64,000 bases of DNA from Trochalopteron elliotii (Eukaryota > Chordata > Aves > Passeriformes > Leiothrichidae): positions 2,836,323-2,900,322 of the forward strand of contig JANPWX010000247.1 in assembly GCA_024734555.1 (NCBI GenBank), read 5' to 3'. Below, piece after piece: positions 1-14,390 of the stretch (position 1 is the stretch's first letter; each line of letters begins with the position of its first letter). The notes beneath the pieces were generated by a model. That model saw nothing but the letters and a program-made list of their open reading frames with translations. It searched no databases and was not told the origin of the DNA. Made by a program: the position numbers and the translations under genes.

Positions 1-3000
1 TTTTCTACCTGAAAAATGGCAAGAGCAGTATTTTCCAAATGCTTTCCATCAATCTTCTCTGACTAAGATATGGGCTGTACTGTACAGCAAAAGGAAGTGC
101 ATTTTATTGCATAACTATTTCCCAAACAAGGTGAAAATTTTCATAGAAATTAGCCAAATAGAAGACTTTGGGCCAAATGAATAGCTTTTTCTTATTTTTA
201 AGGCATTGGTGGAAATAGTGTGGTGGGATTCAGCTCAGTTTTTGAATTTCTTTTCTGAAGATAATCGATGAACAATTGCAATCAGGAACCAGGATACATT
301 TATGAGATTCGTGGAAGAGAATAGACAGAGAAAAATTTCTGATGGCCCCTTGACTCATCTGTGCAAAGCAGTAAGGCACAGGTTTCTGTCCATTCACTTT
401 GCTGATTAGTTAAATTCACTTCTTCCAACAAAGAGAACAGTGAAGCAATAAATCTATGTCTGTTCTTTATGCATAGACAGAAACAGGGCAGAATATGTTG
501 GAATGAGATGTTAACTTGAACATTAAGCTGTCACGTTAATGGATCTACTGCTTTCCCTACCAGAGAAGGCCATGCTTCAATATTCTACCTTAACCAGATT
601 TTTTTTGTTAACTCTTCACAGTGCAGTATTTAAAGGGACTGTTGCAATTGCTTCACATATTAAAATAGCTAAAATATTTCACATAGTAAAATAGCTGTTT
701 GTTCTTTACATTATTTCTCCTTCCATCTGATGTGTTACGATACATCAATCAAATAACAAGATTAAATAATGTTGCTTTCACAAAATTCTGATTACTTTAA
801 TAAAAATCTTCTGGGATTAACTTTTTAACTAGCAGTGTTTCACTGCATTTTTATTCCTTTACAGATTATTTAGATTTCAGACCAAAAGAGTTTTACTGAC
901 AGAAGTGATTCAATTGAGGCACTTCTCATTACATCAGACGTCTGTTACATAACTGAATTTATTCACTTTTCAATAATTATCCCTCAGCTGCAAAAAATAA
1001 AAATAGTGCAGACAAAATGTTAAATAAAAAACCAGACACGCAGTAATGTCCCTAGGTGGATAACCAAAACACATGCAAATTGTCAACTAATGTTCACAGG
1101 AGTCAATGGCAGTCTGTTGTATTTGGACACAAATTCTCTTTTCTGACCACTAGTCCTCCCCTGGGCTTTCTTTCTCCAATTCACTGTAAGGCTATACATG
1201 CAAGCAAGGTCTTGGACATTGCAGAGTTGGCTTTGGAGTAGTTTCTTCAGAATTCTATTTGAATTTTTAAAGCCACAGAACTGAAGGGCAATTCATCTAT
1301 CAGGCAGAATTTAAGTGTGTTCAGAAATCACCTTAGTTCACTCCACAGTCAGGGTTACTGTCCATACCTTATTGGCCCTTGCTGCATTTTTCTACATTTA
1401 AGATAATGCTTGCATTTTCAGTCAATATGATCCAACCATGATAACAGGTGGTATTTTTGATCTCTCTTTATGAAATAAATTTCAAAATTAGAAATTTCAT
1501 TCTACTTTTTAATAAATCTTCCACAGAATAGATGACTCTTGGGATTATCTCTTCCAGCTACATCCTTAACCTGCAAGAATCTATAAATTCCAATAATACC
1601 TAACTAATAAATTATTACATAGGGAGACCAAAATATGTCACATATATTCATTATGTGTTACTAAAAAAAATGTTATATTAACAAAAAATAATAAAAAATG
1701 AGACTAGCTGCTTACAATGAGCCCTTTCTGGTGAAAATGCAAGCTGCATGTGGCAGACCTATACCCGAATGACTACTGATTTACACATTGGCCAGACTAG
1801 TGAGTAGAATTTTTTTAAAGTCCTCCCAAACAGTTCTGTTACATCATTACAAACTTGTCTTATTTTTTTTTCCTACTTTTTGCATGAACTTGTTAAGATG
1901 TAGGAAAGATTTGGATTTACATCAAATTCTTGAGCCAAGTTTATAGTGGAATACAACATAATCCAGTTCATGGGAACATTCCCTGGTGTGTCACTGAAAT
2001 GCATTCTGGAGTCAAATTTGTCAGCTATTCTAATAGCAGACAGCAAAAATACACAGCAATTTAGAACAAGAAGTCAAGAGAGATGTCATGCAAGTGACAT
2101 TCTGAGGATTTACTTTGGAAAAAATCTTGTAACTGTTAAAAGAGAGTAAGAAATTCTAATAAGTAGAATTTTTAAGAAGTAATCTAGCTAGAAAGTAAAA
2201 AAAAAAAAAAACAAACAAACCATTGTGGTTTAGAACCATTGGTAAAAACACATTTTTAACCTAATTACTAAGTAATTTAAAATTAGAGAGTTAAAATACT
2301 ATCAGTACATGAAAACTACTCTTTCCTGTATCTTGGATTTTCAGGCTGATAGTAACTGCTGTAGGAAACCCCATAAATCAAACTCTTTTTTGTTGTTGTT
2401 GTTGGGTTTTTTTTGCCAAAAGTTAAAAAAAAAAATATAAAAAATCTTGACATGACACAGATGCAGATTAGAGGAATGTTTTCTTTCAAGTGAGCAGGAT
2501 TAATGTTTCTCAATATACTGTGGCATGAAAACCTACAGTCTGCAAAAGCTAACCTTCTTATCTTTCCATGGGATTCTGCTGTCGCACTGTAACGCAGAGC
2601 AGCTTCAGCACTGTGTTGAAAGTTGGCACACAGAACAGAGTTCATGAGTACAGCTTTGGGATCCAGATATATTTAAATTCATTAAAGGTTGACAAAACAT
2701 TGCTGCTATTTTCCAACTCAATACATCATATCACCTAATAATGACTTGCTAGGTCAAAAGTGAAAAATTAGAGGTCTGACAGGTTTGCTTCAAATAATAG
2801 ATTACTTATGATATGAAGTATTCCAAGAGGAGATTCTTAGGGTCTATCCATTGATAGAGAAGCCCGTGGAGATTTGATTGAGGATACAAAAACCAGTGTA
2901 GTGTTCTCTTTTTACATGAGAAGGTAAGCCAACACACCAAATTGAGGACTATGTGGAAACAAAACATATATAAAGAAGGCCAATGAAAATATAATTACAA

Positions 3001-6000
3001 TTGGTCTAGAAATAATACCAGAATTTATGAAGAACAGCATGAGCAGTGTGGGTCAGGAAGAAGTCAAACTCCCATTTCACATTCTGCTGGAGTGTGGGAA
3101 TTAGAGAGAAAATTTCCTCACATGGAGTCTCATTTCAAGGAGCCAGAAGGATGGAGTGGAATTTGTGCACATCCCAAGAGTAATGGACCACAGGGTATTT
3201 GAAATTGCACAGATTTACTGATATCAAGAAAAATAAAACAGAGTAAGAAAAACAAATTCTGTTCAGGAAAGTGTCCAGGTGCCTTCCCAGAGTCCAAATA
3301 TTTACTGCAAGAATTTAAATTGAAATACTTAAACATAAAAGGAAAATAATGAATGGTGGCACTCATGTTGAAAGTGAAGGAAAACAAAATAATTTAAAAA
3401 ATAGAGCAGTCTGTTTAGGTTTTTTCTGCTTCTCTACCATATGCAGTGAGATACCATAGTGAAGAGAAACAAAAATTCCTGGAAAAGTAGATTTCATATT
3501 ACAGTGAAGTTTACCTATTGAAAATACAGGCTACTGTATTTCAAATTGCATGTAGTAACAAACTAGTGTCATTTCTTCTGAGTAGTACTACGAAAAAGGA
3601 TTATAATAAAGTATGTTACAGACGTATAAGCATTTGGAATTAAATGTTTGAAAATCTCTGAGGATTGCATAAGGATATTCATCCCTGGCACTCTGTAGCA
3701 CAGAAAATCTTCAAGCCTTAAGTTCTCTGCATTGAAATTAATCCTCAGCCTTTCAAACCTTGGTATAAGAAAAACGAAAATACAAATCTATAAGACCTTT
3801 TGAGATGCCCATAGACCAAGAAGCTGTCTTTTTCTACTTATTGTGGAAACTAAATGTGCTAAAGGCTGGGGCTGAAATTCACAGGGAACTCTGTCAAAGG
3901 GGCTGGGCTCTGCTTAAGGAGAGGAGAGCATGGTGTGACAGAAGCCAAAGGGTGGGATGGCTGATGTGAAACCCAGAGGTTTCTCTGAAAGATCTGGTGA
4001 AACTCATAGTTTCCCATATTTTTTTCAGTTTTGATGAGTGTAAAACTTTCTATGGGAAGAAAATATTTCTAAGGAAACTAGGCAAAAAAATTGAGGTTTA
4101 GCTTTTAAGAGGTAGTCTGCCTCTAGGATGCCTGCAGATAAACATAAAAAATGTAATTATAAAACTGTTAGCTCAGGTGCTGGAGACTCTCTCCCTCTCT
4201 GCACTAGTACCAAGCTTCTATATCTTTTGCTGCACAGTGAGACTTTTACCTGAACTTTTTTTGGTCTGGTTATCTACATTATATGGATCTTTTTCTATAT
4301 ATTTGAAAAATGTTTATAGACTCCATTTCAGGGTTTTTTTCATACTTAATTGATTCTGTCTTCTTTTCTTCATCTGAGGAATGATTTATCTTGAGATAAG
4401 AGTTGTGAAATATGGTAATAAAAATGTACTTTATTTTTCTGATATTTATGCATTCTAGTAAGGATGTTTTAAAAATTATCAGAAAGTGTTGAGTTGCAAA
4501 TGGAATAGGAGGGAATAGTATTTGATAAACAAAAAATGTGCTGAGTTCAACTTGTATATAATTTATTTTACTTTAGTGCCATTACATCAAGAATCTCTTT
4601 GACCCATTGTACTCAGAGCACAAAGAATTTACATCCACATGATGTTCTTGAAGATATGCAGATGCAAAGCAGCCAGAGAAAGGCTTTACAAATTTAATAA
4701 TTTTCTTCTTGCAGCTTCACTGCTCCCAACACATTTTTATGTGTCCTTCTCTTCCTCTTTAAACTCCCAACACATCTTTATGAAGTCCTACGATTACAGA
4801 AGTCAGGGGGAAGTAGTTTATATTTTACCTGCAAAGGCTCAGTTTTCAGTGAAGCACTCACATGACAATTTAATTGTGACTATCCATTTGAAAAAATCCT
4901 CCAGCTCCTTTTGCAGGGGCATACATGCCAAGAGAACTTGTATACTGTAAGGAAGTGTCAGGCTTTCAAGCAAGAGATAAAGGACTGGAAAATTGTTGTA
5001 CTGCTACTCTGGTCTGAAAGTCACAAGTGGGAAGACAGGAAAGGGCTGAGGGCTGGGCAGAAATGAAAGAACTAGTAAACATGCAAATAAATGTATACAC
5101 TTTGCTGTGATTCTCTGGCTACTGTAATTTTTTTAATAAATAATTTATCACATAAAATATTTAAAATATTTTCATCATGCTGGATGAACCATGTGGTAAA
5201 CATCAATATGTTGTTGATATAAATGATCTAATCTTTCACAAAAACTGAAAGATGAGACTTTCCCTGAAGCACTCAAAAAGTATCCTTTGTCAGCACTGTT
5301 TCTTGTGAAAGGAATTCAGTCTTCACACTGTAGTTAATCCTTGACCTGCCATCCACGCCTGCCAAGGAAACTGACACTTAATGTCAATTACAGTGATCTC
5401 TGTTGTGACTTGGACACAGCTCCACTGGGACCTGGATTGCAATCAGCAACAAATTATATGAAGTACTTTGAACAGGTCAGATCATGCAGTCATGAAATTG
5501 AACTAACAATTGATAAGGTGGTGGCTCGATATTACTGCTTCTGTTACTCTACTGACAATTTGCTGATCCATCCAAAATATGTCCGGGGTCATATGTCTCA
5601 AAAGTCATGGACCAGGGTATGCCAGATTGTTTCTACTCCATAGATGTGTATTTTCAATTCATTGCAGTCAATGTGGCTTTTGTTTATCAATCCAGAAAAC
5701 CAGAATATAGAATCAAAGCCAATCAGAAAAATGCCATAATAAACAGCTACGTATTTTAAATGCATTACATAATATTTACACCACCCTACACACTAGTATT
5801 TTATTTTAATTATTTTTCAGCTGTAGTTCAACATAACAGCACTAGGATTACATGTACTGTTTGAGTCTTCCTTATATATTTATCACTGACCTTAGCATGA
5901 GTTAACTAGAATTAGGCCTTGACTGCTATATATACAGTCAGAAATTCTCTAGGCATTATCAGTAGGCATAAAGGATCATTCAGTTTAGTTCATGGTAATC

Positions 6001-6944
6001 TGGTATAACAAATATTACTATTAAAATTGAAGAGAAAGCTATATATTTATAAATAGGATATCACTGGACAAACAGGATCATTTTTACAAGAGAAGGAATT
6101 TATTTTAAAGACTTAGAAACTGAAGGAACCATCTGAGAAGAATTTGCCAACAGAGCATTAAAACAACACTGTGGAGTGCCAGAAAATCTGGAAAATCATT
6201 TGAGACCATAGGACATATAGTAGAGTATTGTATATGAATAAGCCAGGAGGAGCTATTCCAGAAATAACTTCTGCTTACCTGTAGGAAAGACTGGATTAAG
6301 CATAAGGCTAAATAGATTCCCACTCCAGCTCTGAAGGTCATTATACTTACAAAAATATACAATATAATATATGAAAAATAAAAATGTGTCCATAAATCTG
6401 AAATATAAATGTTTACGCATATTTACTTGGAATAAGGACTCGAACCCATATCTAATAAAAGTACAACTGTCCTTTTTAATGTGCAGAAATACGTGAACTA
6501 TGCTTAATTAATCTTGAGGACAGCAGATCTTCCACTTTACTTTGCAGGAATGACTGATTAATGGTTAGGACTTCTTTCCAGGGTTTTTTTCTTTTCCTAT
6601 AACAAGGGCTGCAAATGAGATGATGGCTGTGAAGCTGTGACCACTACTCCACACCTTTCTATTGCAATGCACAACATTCATCTTTGTGCTGACAAGAGTC
6701 AGGAAATACCCAAAATTTCTGCATTTTAGGTCAGGAGAAAACCTGAGCTGGGCTGTCTGCAGTCCACAAAGGTGAAAGGACTTTGTGGGTGGCATCATTA
6801 CTGACCTGGGGACTCAGCTGAGCACACCAGAAATAATTCAGTAAATCTTTTCCTGAACAGAGAATAACAAGAATATTTCAAGACCAATCATACCATGAAT
6901 ATTTGTGGGAACCAGACATTCCTTTATTTAATGAAACATGAAAC
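1..6944. other. AT-rich non-coding DNA, no recognised feature
   Basis: I see no recognisable gene or repeat family here. The sequence is AT-rich with short homopolymer runs, such as an A14 run near 2199-2212 followed by (AAAC)n, and a TTG repeat near 2391-2405. All open frames are short (about 110 codons or fewer), lack known motifs, and have the composition expected of random AT-rich DNA. A GC-slightly-richer patch at 2560-2640 has two CpGs and a pyrimidine tract on the minus strand but only a poor donor site. Intron or intergenic DNA is the likely status. Confidence 0.6.
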
Positions 6945-6967
6945 TGAATGAATGAATGAATGAATGA
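6945..6967 (+). repeat. (GAAT)n microsatellite
   Basis: Between five and six consecutive copies of the tetranucleotide GAAT/TGAA are visible. It is a short simple repeat with no flanking element recognised. Confidence 0.85.
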
Positions 6968-9900
6968 TCTTTTCAGCGATCACACACTTTTAGCTCCAGT
7001 TCAGAAGCTGATTACTTTAAATATTGACATTCTTTTAATGTAATGCTTATTTTATATTGGTTAAACTCCACTGAAATCTGTAGAATTATTCTTAATTTAT
7101 GTTGACATAAACAACTTTAAGACCAATAAGAATCTCAGATTCTCCTCAGGTCTGAGATTTTTTGATTATGTTTCTTCGGTGGGTTTTTCTCTACTAGCTG
7201 ACTTTCAGTTATGCAGTTATAACTTTGTGTTTCATTTAAGGAGGTTTAAACTTTGGTAAAAATGTACAAAAGACTAGCAGCTACTGAATATTCAATGCAA
7301 AATGTCCCAGTATGTCTAGAAAATAAATTAAATCAGTCTTTACCAAAGAGAAGTTCTGTATGTCTTCGGCCAAGCAAAATATCAGGTGATAATTCTTCGA
7401 GGATATTTTTCTAAAGGAAAATAAAAAACAAATAAAATAGTTTTTTAATGGAAACTTCTATTAACTTTCCCAAACTGGGAAAGTCAGACTATGTTTAATA
7501 ACCTTCATTATTTTGCACATATGATGACCAGAGGACTATTAAAATTGTTACAACTGTTGCTTTATCAGCTTCCTAAATTGTAGTAGGAAGCTGAAGTGCT
7601 ATTGGCAGCCTGCTGTCACTGTCTGAATCCCTTCTTGTTATTTCAAGAAAGCCTGACAATAAGTGGCAAGGCATGAAAACTGAAGCTTAGCAGGACCCTT
7701 GGTAAAACAGGCAGAAGAGCTTTCAATCTGTGTATTGGACACTACAATACCACATGAAAAAATGCTTGATTTTTTTCCCCTAAGTGTTATAATAATAAAT
7801 GGAAATCAAAAGGGGGCACCCACTGTGACCTTTTAAATTCTCAGATTGCTTTTGATGACTCTGGTGAGCTCAGTGATCATGAGGCATTGTCTGCTTCAGA
7901 TGGAAAAAGAATCTGAAATCCTTCCTGTTGAGGCTGTGGCATGGAATAGACAAAGGCCTTTCTTGAGAACTGGTCTCTAGTATTACTTATTTTAAATGAG
8001 GTTGAAAATTCTTAATTCAAGGAGTATTCCAACTCTTTTTTGTAGGCTGGGTTTTCTTGGGTGAGGAGGGGGCTTGAAAGTTGAATGAATCATTGCTATG
8101 AATCTATTGTCCTTGGCCACAGTAACACGGAATGAATTTCATTTATGCACTAGTTAATTAATACAAATTTATTCTGTAAAACTGGATGAAAGGTTATACT
8201 GAAGTTTATACTATGTTCTGCTTTGAAGCATATGAAACAGACATCATGTTTGGAGATGCTGTTTTAATGATACAGTATATTAGAATTCATTATTCTCTTA
8301 AAGATCTGTGTGTTCTGTTATGCATACAGAGAAATGCATACATGAGTACAGCAGACATTGCCAAATGAAAGAAAAATAAATTACTTTGTTGTCAGTGCAA
8401 AATCCCCTATCCTTATCTCTATGATTTCCATGGCCAATGGAGTGTTGAATTATTACCTCTACTGTAGACATAAAAGGCTGGATCCACACAAAATACATGC
8501 TGTTTAAAAGAAATGGCAGTGTTTCTCTGGACCTACTGCATCCCAACTCCAAAGTGTTATTAGACACAGTAAATTCAGCTCCACAGGAAGCTCATTAAAG
8601 TGACACATGGACTATAGGAATGCTTAAAAGTTTGAGAACTTTGATCTAGAGAATCTATGTCAGATTTCAGTACAATCAGCATCTACACATTTCTTCATAG
8701 CAAGTGTAATTGGGGTTATATGAACAGTGTTTAGACAGCAAATTTTTTGAAAAGGCCTTTCTCTTTTTGTTTCCAACTAGTAAGAAACTGATTTCAAATT
8801 AGTAACTATTAGCAATAGTAAGCAACAATTTCCAGATATGAATCTATTTCTTTCCAAAAAAGCTCAAAAGCAGAAAATTAATTTAAAAAATTAAAAATAA
8901 AAGTGTTAAATTACTAGATATGATTCATTTGTTCATTTTACATTTTACAGCATCAGTAGATTAGTGATATATGACAAAAGTGTTTCTTAGGCTGGATGCA
9001 CATGTGATATTTTTTCCATATTGAGAAATAAAACAGTGAATGCAAAGCCAACTCACTGCAAAATGGCTGAAAATCCACAGAACTGCAGTTACCAGTTAGC
9101 CTACTCTTCTGCATTTGCATATTTAAATATTAACAGAACACACAATATAGTACTTAATGGGACATTATCAAGTGTTTGCGTTTAATTGTATACATGTGTA
9201 TATTCCTTTCATTTCAAAAGCTTCTTAGGCAGTTTTTCTTTGTCAGAATGGATTCTCTTCATTGGGAAAATGGGATTATTTCATTCTCAGCACAAGACAG
9301 CTTGACCTATTGAAAATAAAACTAGAGGCTTGGTACTTTAATCCAAACCCACAGTCATTGGACATTTGACACTATTCTATGGGTCTCATTAAAACTGTCA
9401 TATGCACCTATGTGGTAAGGGAGAAAATAATGTATATTCAGCTAGCAATAAGGTCCCCTGATATATAGAAAAACATATCAAAAAAAGTGCAAGGCTTTTA
9501 TTGGTGACATTTGTGTGTAAAACATATGTGTCTCTATAACTTAGTCCTCAGGGGAGGCTCCCTTCAGGCTTCCCACATAGGATGCAGTGGGATACACTGC
9601 ACCAGCTTCCCAGCCAGCTCAAGGTGCTTTGGCTCAGAATTGCAATCTGCAGGACTGGATGTCTCTCTGAGTCAAAACCTGCTTCCTAATGGAGCAGCAG
9701 TCTCATGAAGGCCAGGTGGGGATGATAACAAATAGAAAGGTTTTGGAGAAGGTGACACAAATTCTTTCTAGGTATATGGGTCATGCATAGATCCTGTAGA
9801 TTGTTTAATAGGTTTATAATCTTAGCCACCAACTAAGCACTGAGTTTTCAGGTAATCACTATCCAACATGTAAATCAGGAATCAGTAGGTTTCTGTTCTG

Positions 9901-12024
9901 CTGTCATTTGTGAGGGGAAAGAAAAGGTAAGCATTCAGTTATTTTTCTTCGTCCACTCTGATTTGCCACATTTAGCTAGTTTCAATTTTTTGCACTGATT
10001 GGCATTGATCAAAGGAGAACAGAGAAGGGAGAATAATCTCAGAAATTATTAGGTAGCAGGATCTAATTTTAGTGCATGCTGCTACTCATCATTTTTACTA
10101 GCACTTGGACAAGGAAGATTCCAGAACTTAAAAAAAAACCCCAAACATAAACAAAAAGGCCATCATCTTGTTGTAGTGACTATTAATGATCTGCAAGTTG
10201 CAGATCAGCACACAGTACTGTGGTGTGTCAATTTTTATAGCAAAAATATATCAATTTTTGCTATAATGCAAAAGCAGTTAATTTTGACCAATTTCATAAT
10301 TGGCTCAAGCGTCTTACATTGTTTTTCACTGATATTCAATATATTCTTCTACTTAAAGTGAAACTTAAAAATACCAGAGGTCTAATTATAGTCACATTTA
10401 AATCAGTGATTTTTACATGGCGTTAAAATTACCTGTCATTTCCTAAGGCTGAAGTCTATATTGACTTTATCTAAATATTTTTTAAAATGACTCTCTCCAA
10501 TTTTAAATGGAAGTCATTGATGAGCAGGGCGATAATGAAGTGTGGGGAAAAGATGTAGTCATGTTTTAAATTGCTAAATTTTATGGAAAGACACGAATAA
10601 AAAGAGCTCATTTGATATCTTTGTGTGCATTTTTATTTCCCTATGCAAGTTAAGTCTAAGAAATGTTTTTCAAATTGGTTCTGTTGTGTTCACATAAAAA
10701 TTCTGTATTTTAGGAACTAGAATATTTAGCATAACTGTAGCAAATATTTTTATTAATAGTGTTTCCTTTTACAAATATACACAATATTAATATATAAGTA
10801 TATCAATCTTCCCGAATGTGAGATCAAAATCAAATTATGTGGGCTTGAGGATCTTTTCAATTATGGAAAGACTGTTCTTGGCCACACACAATGGTCCACA
10901 AAAAGTAATTACAAAGTAATTTATTTTTATTTTATTTATTTCTGGACTAGGTCTTGTTGCTTCTCATTGCACCAGGAAAATATTCAGAGAAAGACAGATT
11001 TTTCCTGAGTTAAGTAACAGTGGCTCTTTAGAATTTGGAATACAATCCTAGAATTTTAGGATTGTTTCCTTTCATGTCATGTTTTTCATGTGAAAATTCT
11101 GTTGGAACTTATTTCTTGGGTAGTTGGATCTTACTGAGGAATTGCACTAAATCCTCATTCCTTTAGATATGACAATTGTGCAGTCTCTGTGCTACAGCAT
11201 ATTAAAAAGTTACATGCAATATTGACCAGTTTTCCCATTTGTGCTGCCAACAAAAATGAACCAAAAAACACTATATTGTTGTCAGTAGGGGTAGGCAGAT
11301 ATGGGCTTCATCCCTGGTTTTCAGCTGACTAGCTTGGCTCAGCTGACTCCAAGACATGAGAGACTTATAAGGTCACTGCTAACAACACCTAAAAAATCAG
11401 GGATGTTCTGAGGTTAGACTGAAAACTGGACAGGGAAAATCTGGAACATATAAACCTGCGTAGTCTGTTTCAATTTTCTGTTACTACAAAGCATATTTTA
11501 ATCCAGTAAATGTGGGACATTTTGGAGATCTTAATTCAATTCCCTGTACTATGAAATCACAAAATCTTGATAACACATATTTGACTTCCTAAACATACAT
11601 CCACAGAGTTTTTGAGACAAAACTACTTTTTTCCTTGACACCATATATTTACATAAATATACTCAAATGCTTAAAATATCCTGGGAGTTTAAATAACCTT
11701 TCTATAGTCTGGATGGAGAATTAATCAGTCAATCATTAATGACAGTTAGCTATAAGCAGAAAGTCACAAAGCTGAGCTTTCCAAAGACAGGCATGTATAT
11801 CTAGGAAGCAAGACAGCGAACTTATATCCTGTTTGTGACTTATTGCAAGGAGACTGCAAATCCTGTCATTTAGCTTGCAAAATCATTTTACCGTCCTTAG
11901 CCCTTTTCCTTTTGAGTACATCATTTCCTCAGCTACAATAAAGGACATTACTCAGCCTTCATAAAGGAGATTATTTCTTGATATTGGACAGCATAGATAG
12001 CATGACAGTCAAGAGCTTGACTGA
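6968..12024. other. AT-rich non-coding DNA with one exon candidate
   Basis: No named gene or repeat is recognised. The stretch holds the candidate exon at 7344-7410 (listed separately). It also holds a 9-bp-arm hairpin with a 3-base loop at 7464-7484, a second 9-bp-arm hairpin with a 6-base loop at 11042-11065, and a modestly GC-enriched patch at about 9530-9715 that I cannot assign. The remainder is AT-rich and frequently interrupted by stops in all frames. Confidence 0.5.
7344..7410 (-). other. candidate coding exon C, unidentified
   Basis: Read on the minus strand, 67 bases are bounded by an acceptor-like edge (pyrimidine-rich run ending TTTAG) and a donor-like edge (TTTG followed by GTAAAG). 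Two of three frames are open. One reads NILEELSPDILLGRRHTELL and the other ISSKNYHLIFCLAEDIQNFS. The second frame is the one that would follow candidate exon B in phase. The segment has CpGs in a CpG-poor neighbourhood. I recognise no domain or homologue. A 67-base open stretch can arise by chance, so this is only a candidate. Confidence 0.22.
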
Positions 12025-12618
12025 GCTGGAGAAAGATTTGGATATGTTGATCAATGACTAAACATGACCTGGCAGTGTGTGCTTGCAGCCAAGAAAACCA
12101 TCAAAATGCATAAAAAATAGGTGTGACCAACAGGAGGTGCTTCTCTCCCTCTACTCCACTCTTGTGAGAATCCAGCTGGAGTGCTTCATCCTAGCCTAGG
12201 GTCCCCAACATAAGAACTACTTAGACCTGTTGGAGTGAGTCCAGAAGAGATCATGAAGGGGATCAGAGGGCCGGAGAACCTATAAGGCTGGAGGCCTAAC
12301 AGAGAGACATAGAGGGACTATTTACAAGGGTATGTAGTGACAGGATAAGGGTAGAAAGGCTTCAAATTGAGAGATTAGGTTTAGACTAGATGTTAAGAAG
12401 TTCTTTACTGTGATGGTGGTGAGGCACTGGCACAGGTTGCCCAGAAAAGCCATAAATGTCCTATCCCTTGAGGTGTTCAAGGCCAGGTTGGATGGGGCAT
12501 TGAGCTACCTGGTATAGTGGAAGGTGTCCCTGTCCATGGCATGGAGGTTGGAACCAGAGATCATCTTTTAGGTCCCTTCCAACCCAGGCCATTCTATGAT
12601 TCTATGATTATGATTCCA
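12025..12618 (+). mobile_element. CR1 LINE 3' fragment (5'-truncated, degenerate)
   Basis: CR1 is the dominant avian non-LTR retrotransposon. This copy retains the last part of the ORF2 reverse-transcriptase region and the 3' UTR. The region around 12040-12110 corresponds to the CR1 segment encoding the conserved C-terminal 'QC-LAA-KA' stretch, and the frame is broken by several stops. The 3' UTR from about 12340 to 12600 is typical: 'ttctttactgtgatggtggtg', a 'gaggtgttcaaggccaggttggatgggg'-type block, and 'ggtcccttccaaccc'. The element ends in the CR1 terminal repeats ATTCTATGATTCTATGAT at about 12591-12608. It is severely 5'-truncated, as most CR1 copies are, and not functional. Confidence 0.9.
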
Positions 12619-14390
12619 TGACTACCACAAGTTTCATTGACATGGTTGTGGCAGGGGGGCTCATGGTAGCTAAGGAAAATCTATATAGTTTTTGTTGGTG
12701 GTGTTTTTAAAATTTATTTGTTATATTTTTGATGAACCTCTTACACTTACCTGAAAACAGCATATGCTAAATTCTCTCAATGTGTTTCAAATCTGCCTCA
12801 GATGGTAATAATGGCTTGGCTCAGAATTGCATGGCACTATATACATGGGTATTGCCACAGGGGCTTGAAAATTTCTGTTGTAGTTTCTTTATTCTTTTCT
12901 GAAATTAAAATCACTGTATTTTCTGGATAAAACTGGAAATCATGTCACACTAGTGCAAATGAAGGACCATAATTCATGACTCACCAGCTTAATCTCCTGT
13001 ATACAAAAGCTTCTCAATACAGATAATCTGTGAAGCATGCCAACTCTCCAAGACAGAATTCATATACCAGGCAAGTCAATAGTAAATTTTTAGAGCAAAA
13101 TTAACTGTGCTTGTATAGCAAACAAACGCATCATGCAGTGTCTTTGCAAAGAGAAGCGATGTGCTTACACACTTTGGTGCCACAAGTACAAGGGCTATAC
13201 AACATTCAAGAACATTTATGAACTTCAAGAATGACACTGAAGGTTCAGTCTTGCTGAGTCTTTGATGAATATGATAACACTTTCTGAGAAAGTACCTCTT
13301 TGAAGCTAGAATAGTATCAGTTCTTTTATGTTTTAGACATGGATACACAAACAAGTTACTGTGGAGCAGTCTGTTGTGTATAGATCTCTTCCTTACGGTC
13401 CCTATGCACAATCAAACATTGATAGCACAAATCCTTCTTCTAGAAAGTAGTAAATGCAATGAAATATCCCTCTTTCACTGTGTGAAGGCCTTTTTTTTTG
13501 GCAGCTATAGTATTTCATAGATTTAGTGGGATAGAGCAGCACTACCGTACAATAGATCAGGTTACTTTTGAATTATGCCTACCTGACTTTTGCTCATGTG
13601 TTGACAGGCTGATTTTGAGAGCAGTCTTTGTGTGTTTTCTCCAAATACTACATTTTGTTTATGCAGCACATTAGGCTTGTTGCCAAAGACTTTAGATGTA
13701 ACCTCAAAACCAACATTGTAATAACAAGGATATTTTACGCCACATTGCACTTAGCCTTAGCAATCACTTAATTCCCTTTAATGGCAATTGCCAGTTACAA
13801 GACTGAGAGAGCATGGAGTGAGCTCATGTTAGGAGATCATTAACACAGCTAGTTGCCAAAAATTGCAGCTCTGTCAAGCATCAGGTTCTAGAGAAATCCT
13901 GCAAAATGGAATGTCTCTGCTTCTGTCAACATTGCCATGACCTGACTGCAATCTAAAATTTCACATAACAGGTAGATGGACTTAAGGATTTTCTTTTTCT
14001 TTGGCTTTCAGAGAAATTTATAATTCGTTCTTCCTATATGGATTCTCTTGTATCTTAGAATGGCATTAATTAGCCGAATGGTCCCATCAGTGAGATAAGC
14101 AATGTCTCTTCTTTTACATGTTTGTCTATTTTCACTAAATTCATAAGGAATTTATTTCCATTAGAATTATCTGTCATGTGTCAGTAAGATAAAGTGAAGG
14201 ACAGACAGGCAAAGTGCATTTTCTGGATAGCTAAAAGTAACCCAAAATCTTTCAAAAAATGCTAACTAAAATACCGAAACATAATTTTAACAAAAATCAT
14301 TACTGGGATGCTAAAGCATCAGACAGAAGGATAGCAAATCTCTTGTCTTTACCTCTGACCAAAGCTGGATTTGGTTTTCAGGCCTGGGGA
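12619..14390. other. non-coding DNA, no recognised feature
   Basis: No known family is recognised. At 12735-12775 the minus strand carries an AG-GTAAGT juxtaposition (see findings). The 13.08-13.75 kb stretch has minus-strand open frames of 111 and 62 codons with scattered CpGs but no motif I can identify. Chance, or an old degraded element, are both possible. Confidence 0.5.

Noticed and set aside
2560..2650. CpG-bearing minus-strand open stretch with a pyrimidine tract.
   Set aside because: The only donor in position is GTTAGC, which is poor, and the peptide is not recognisable.
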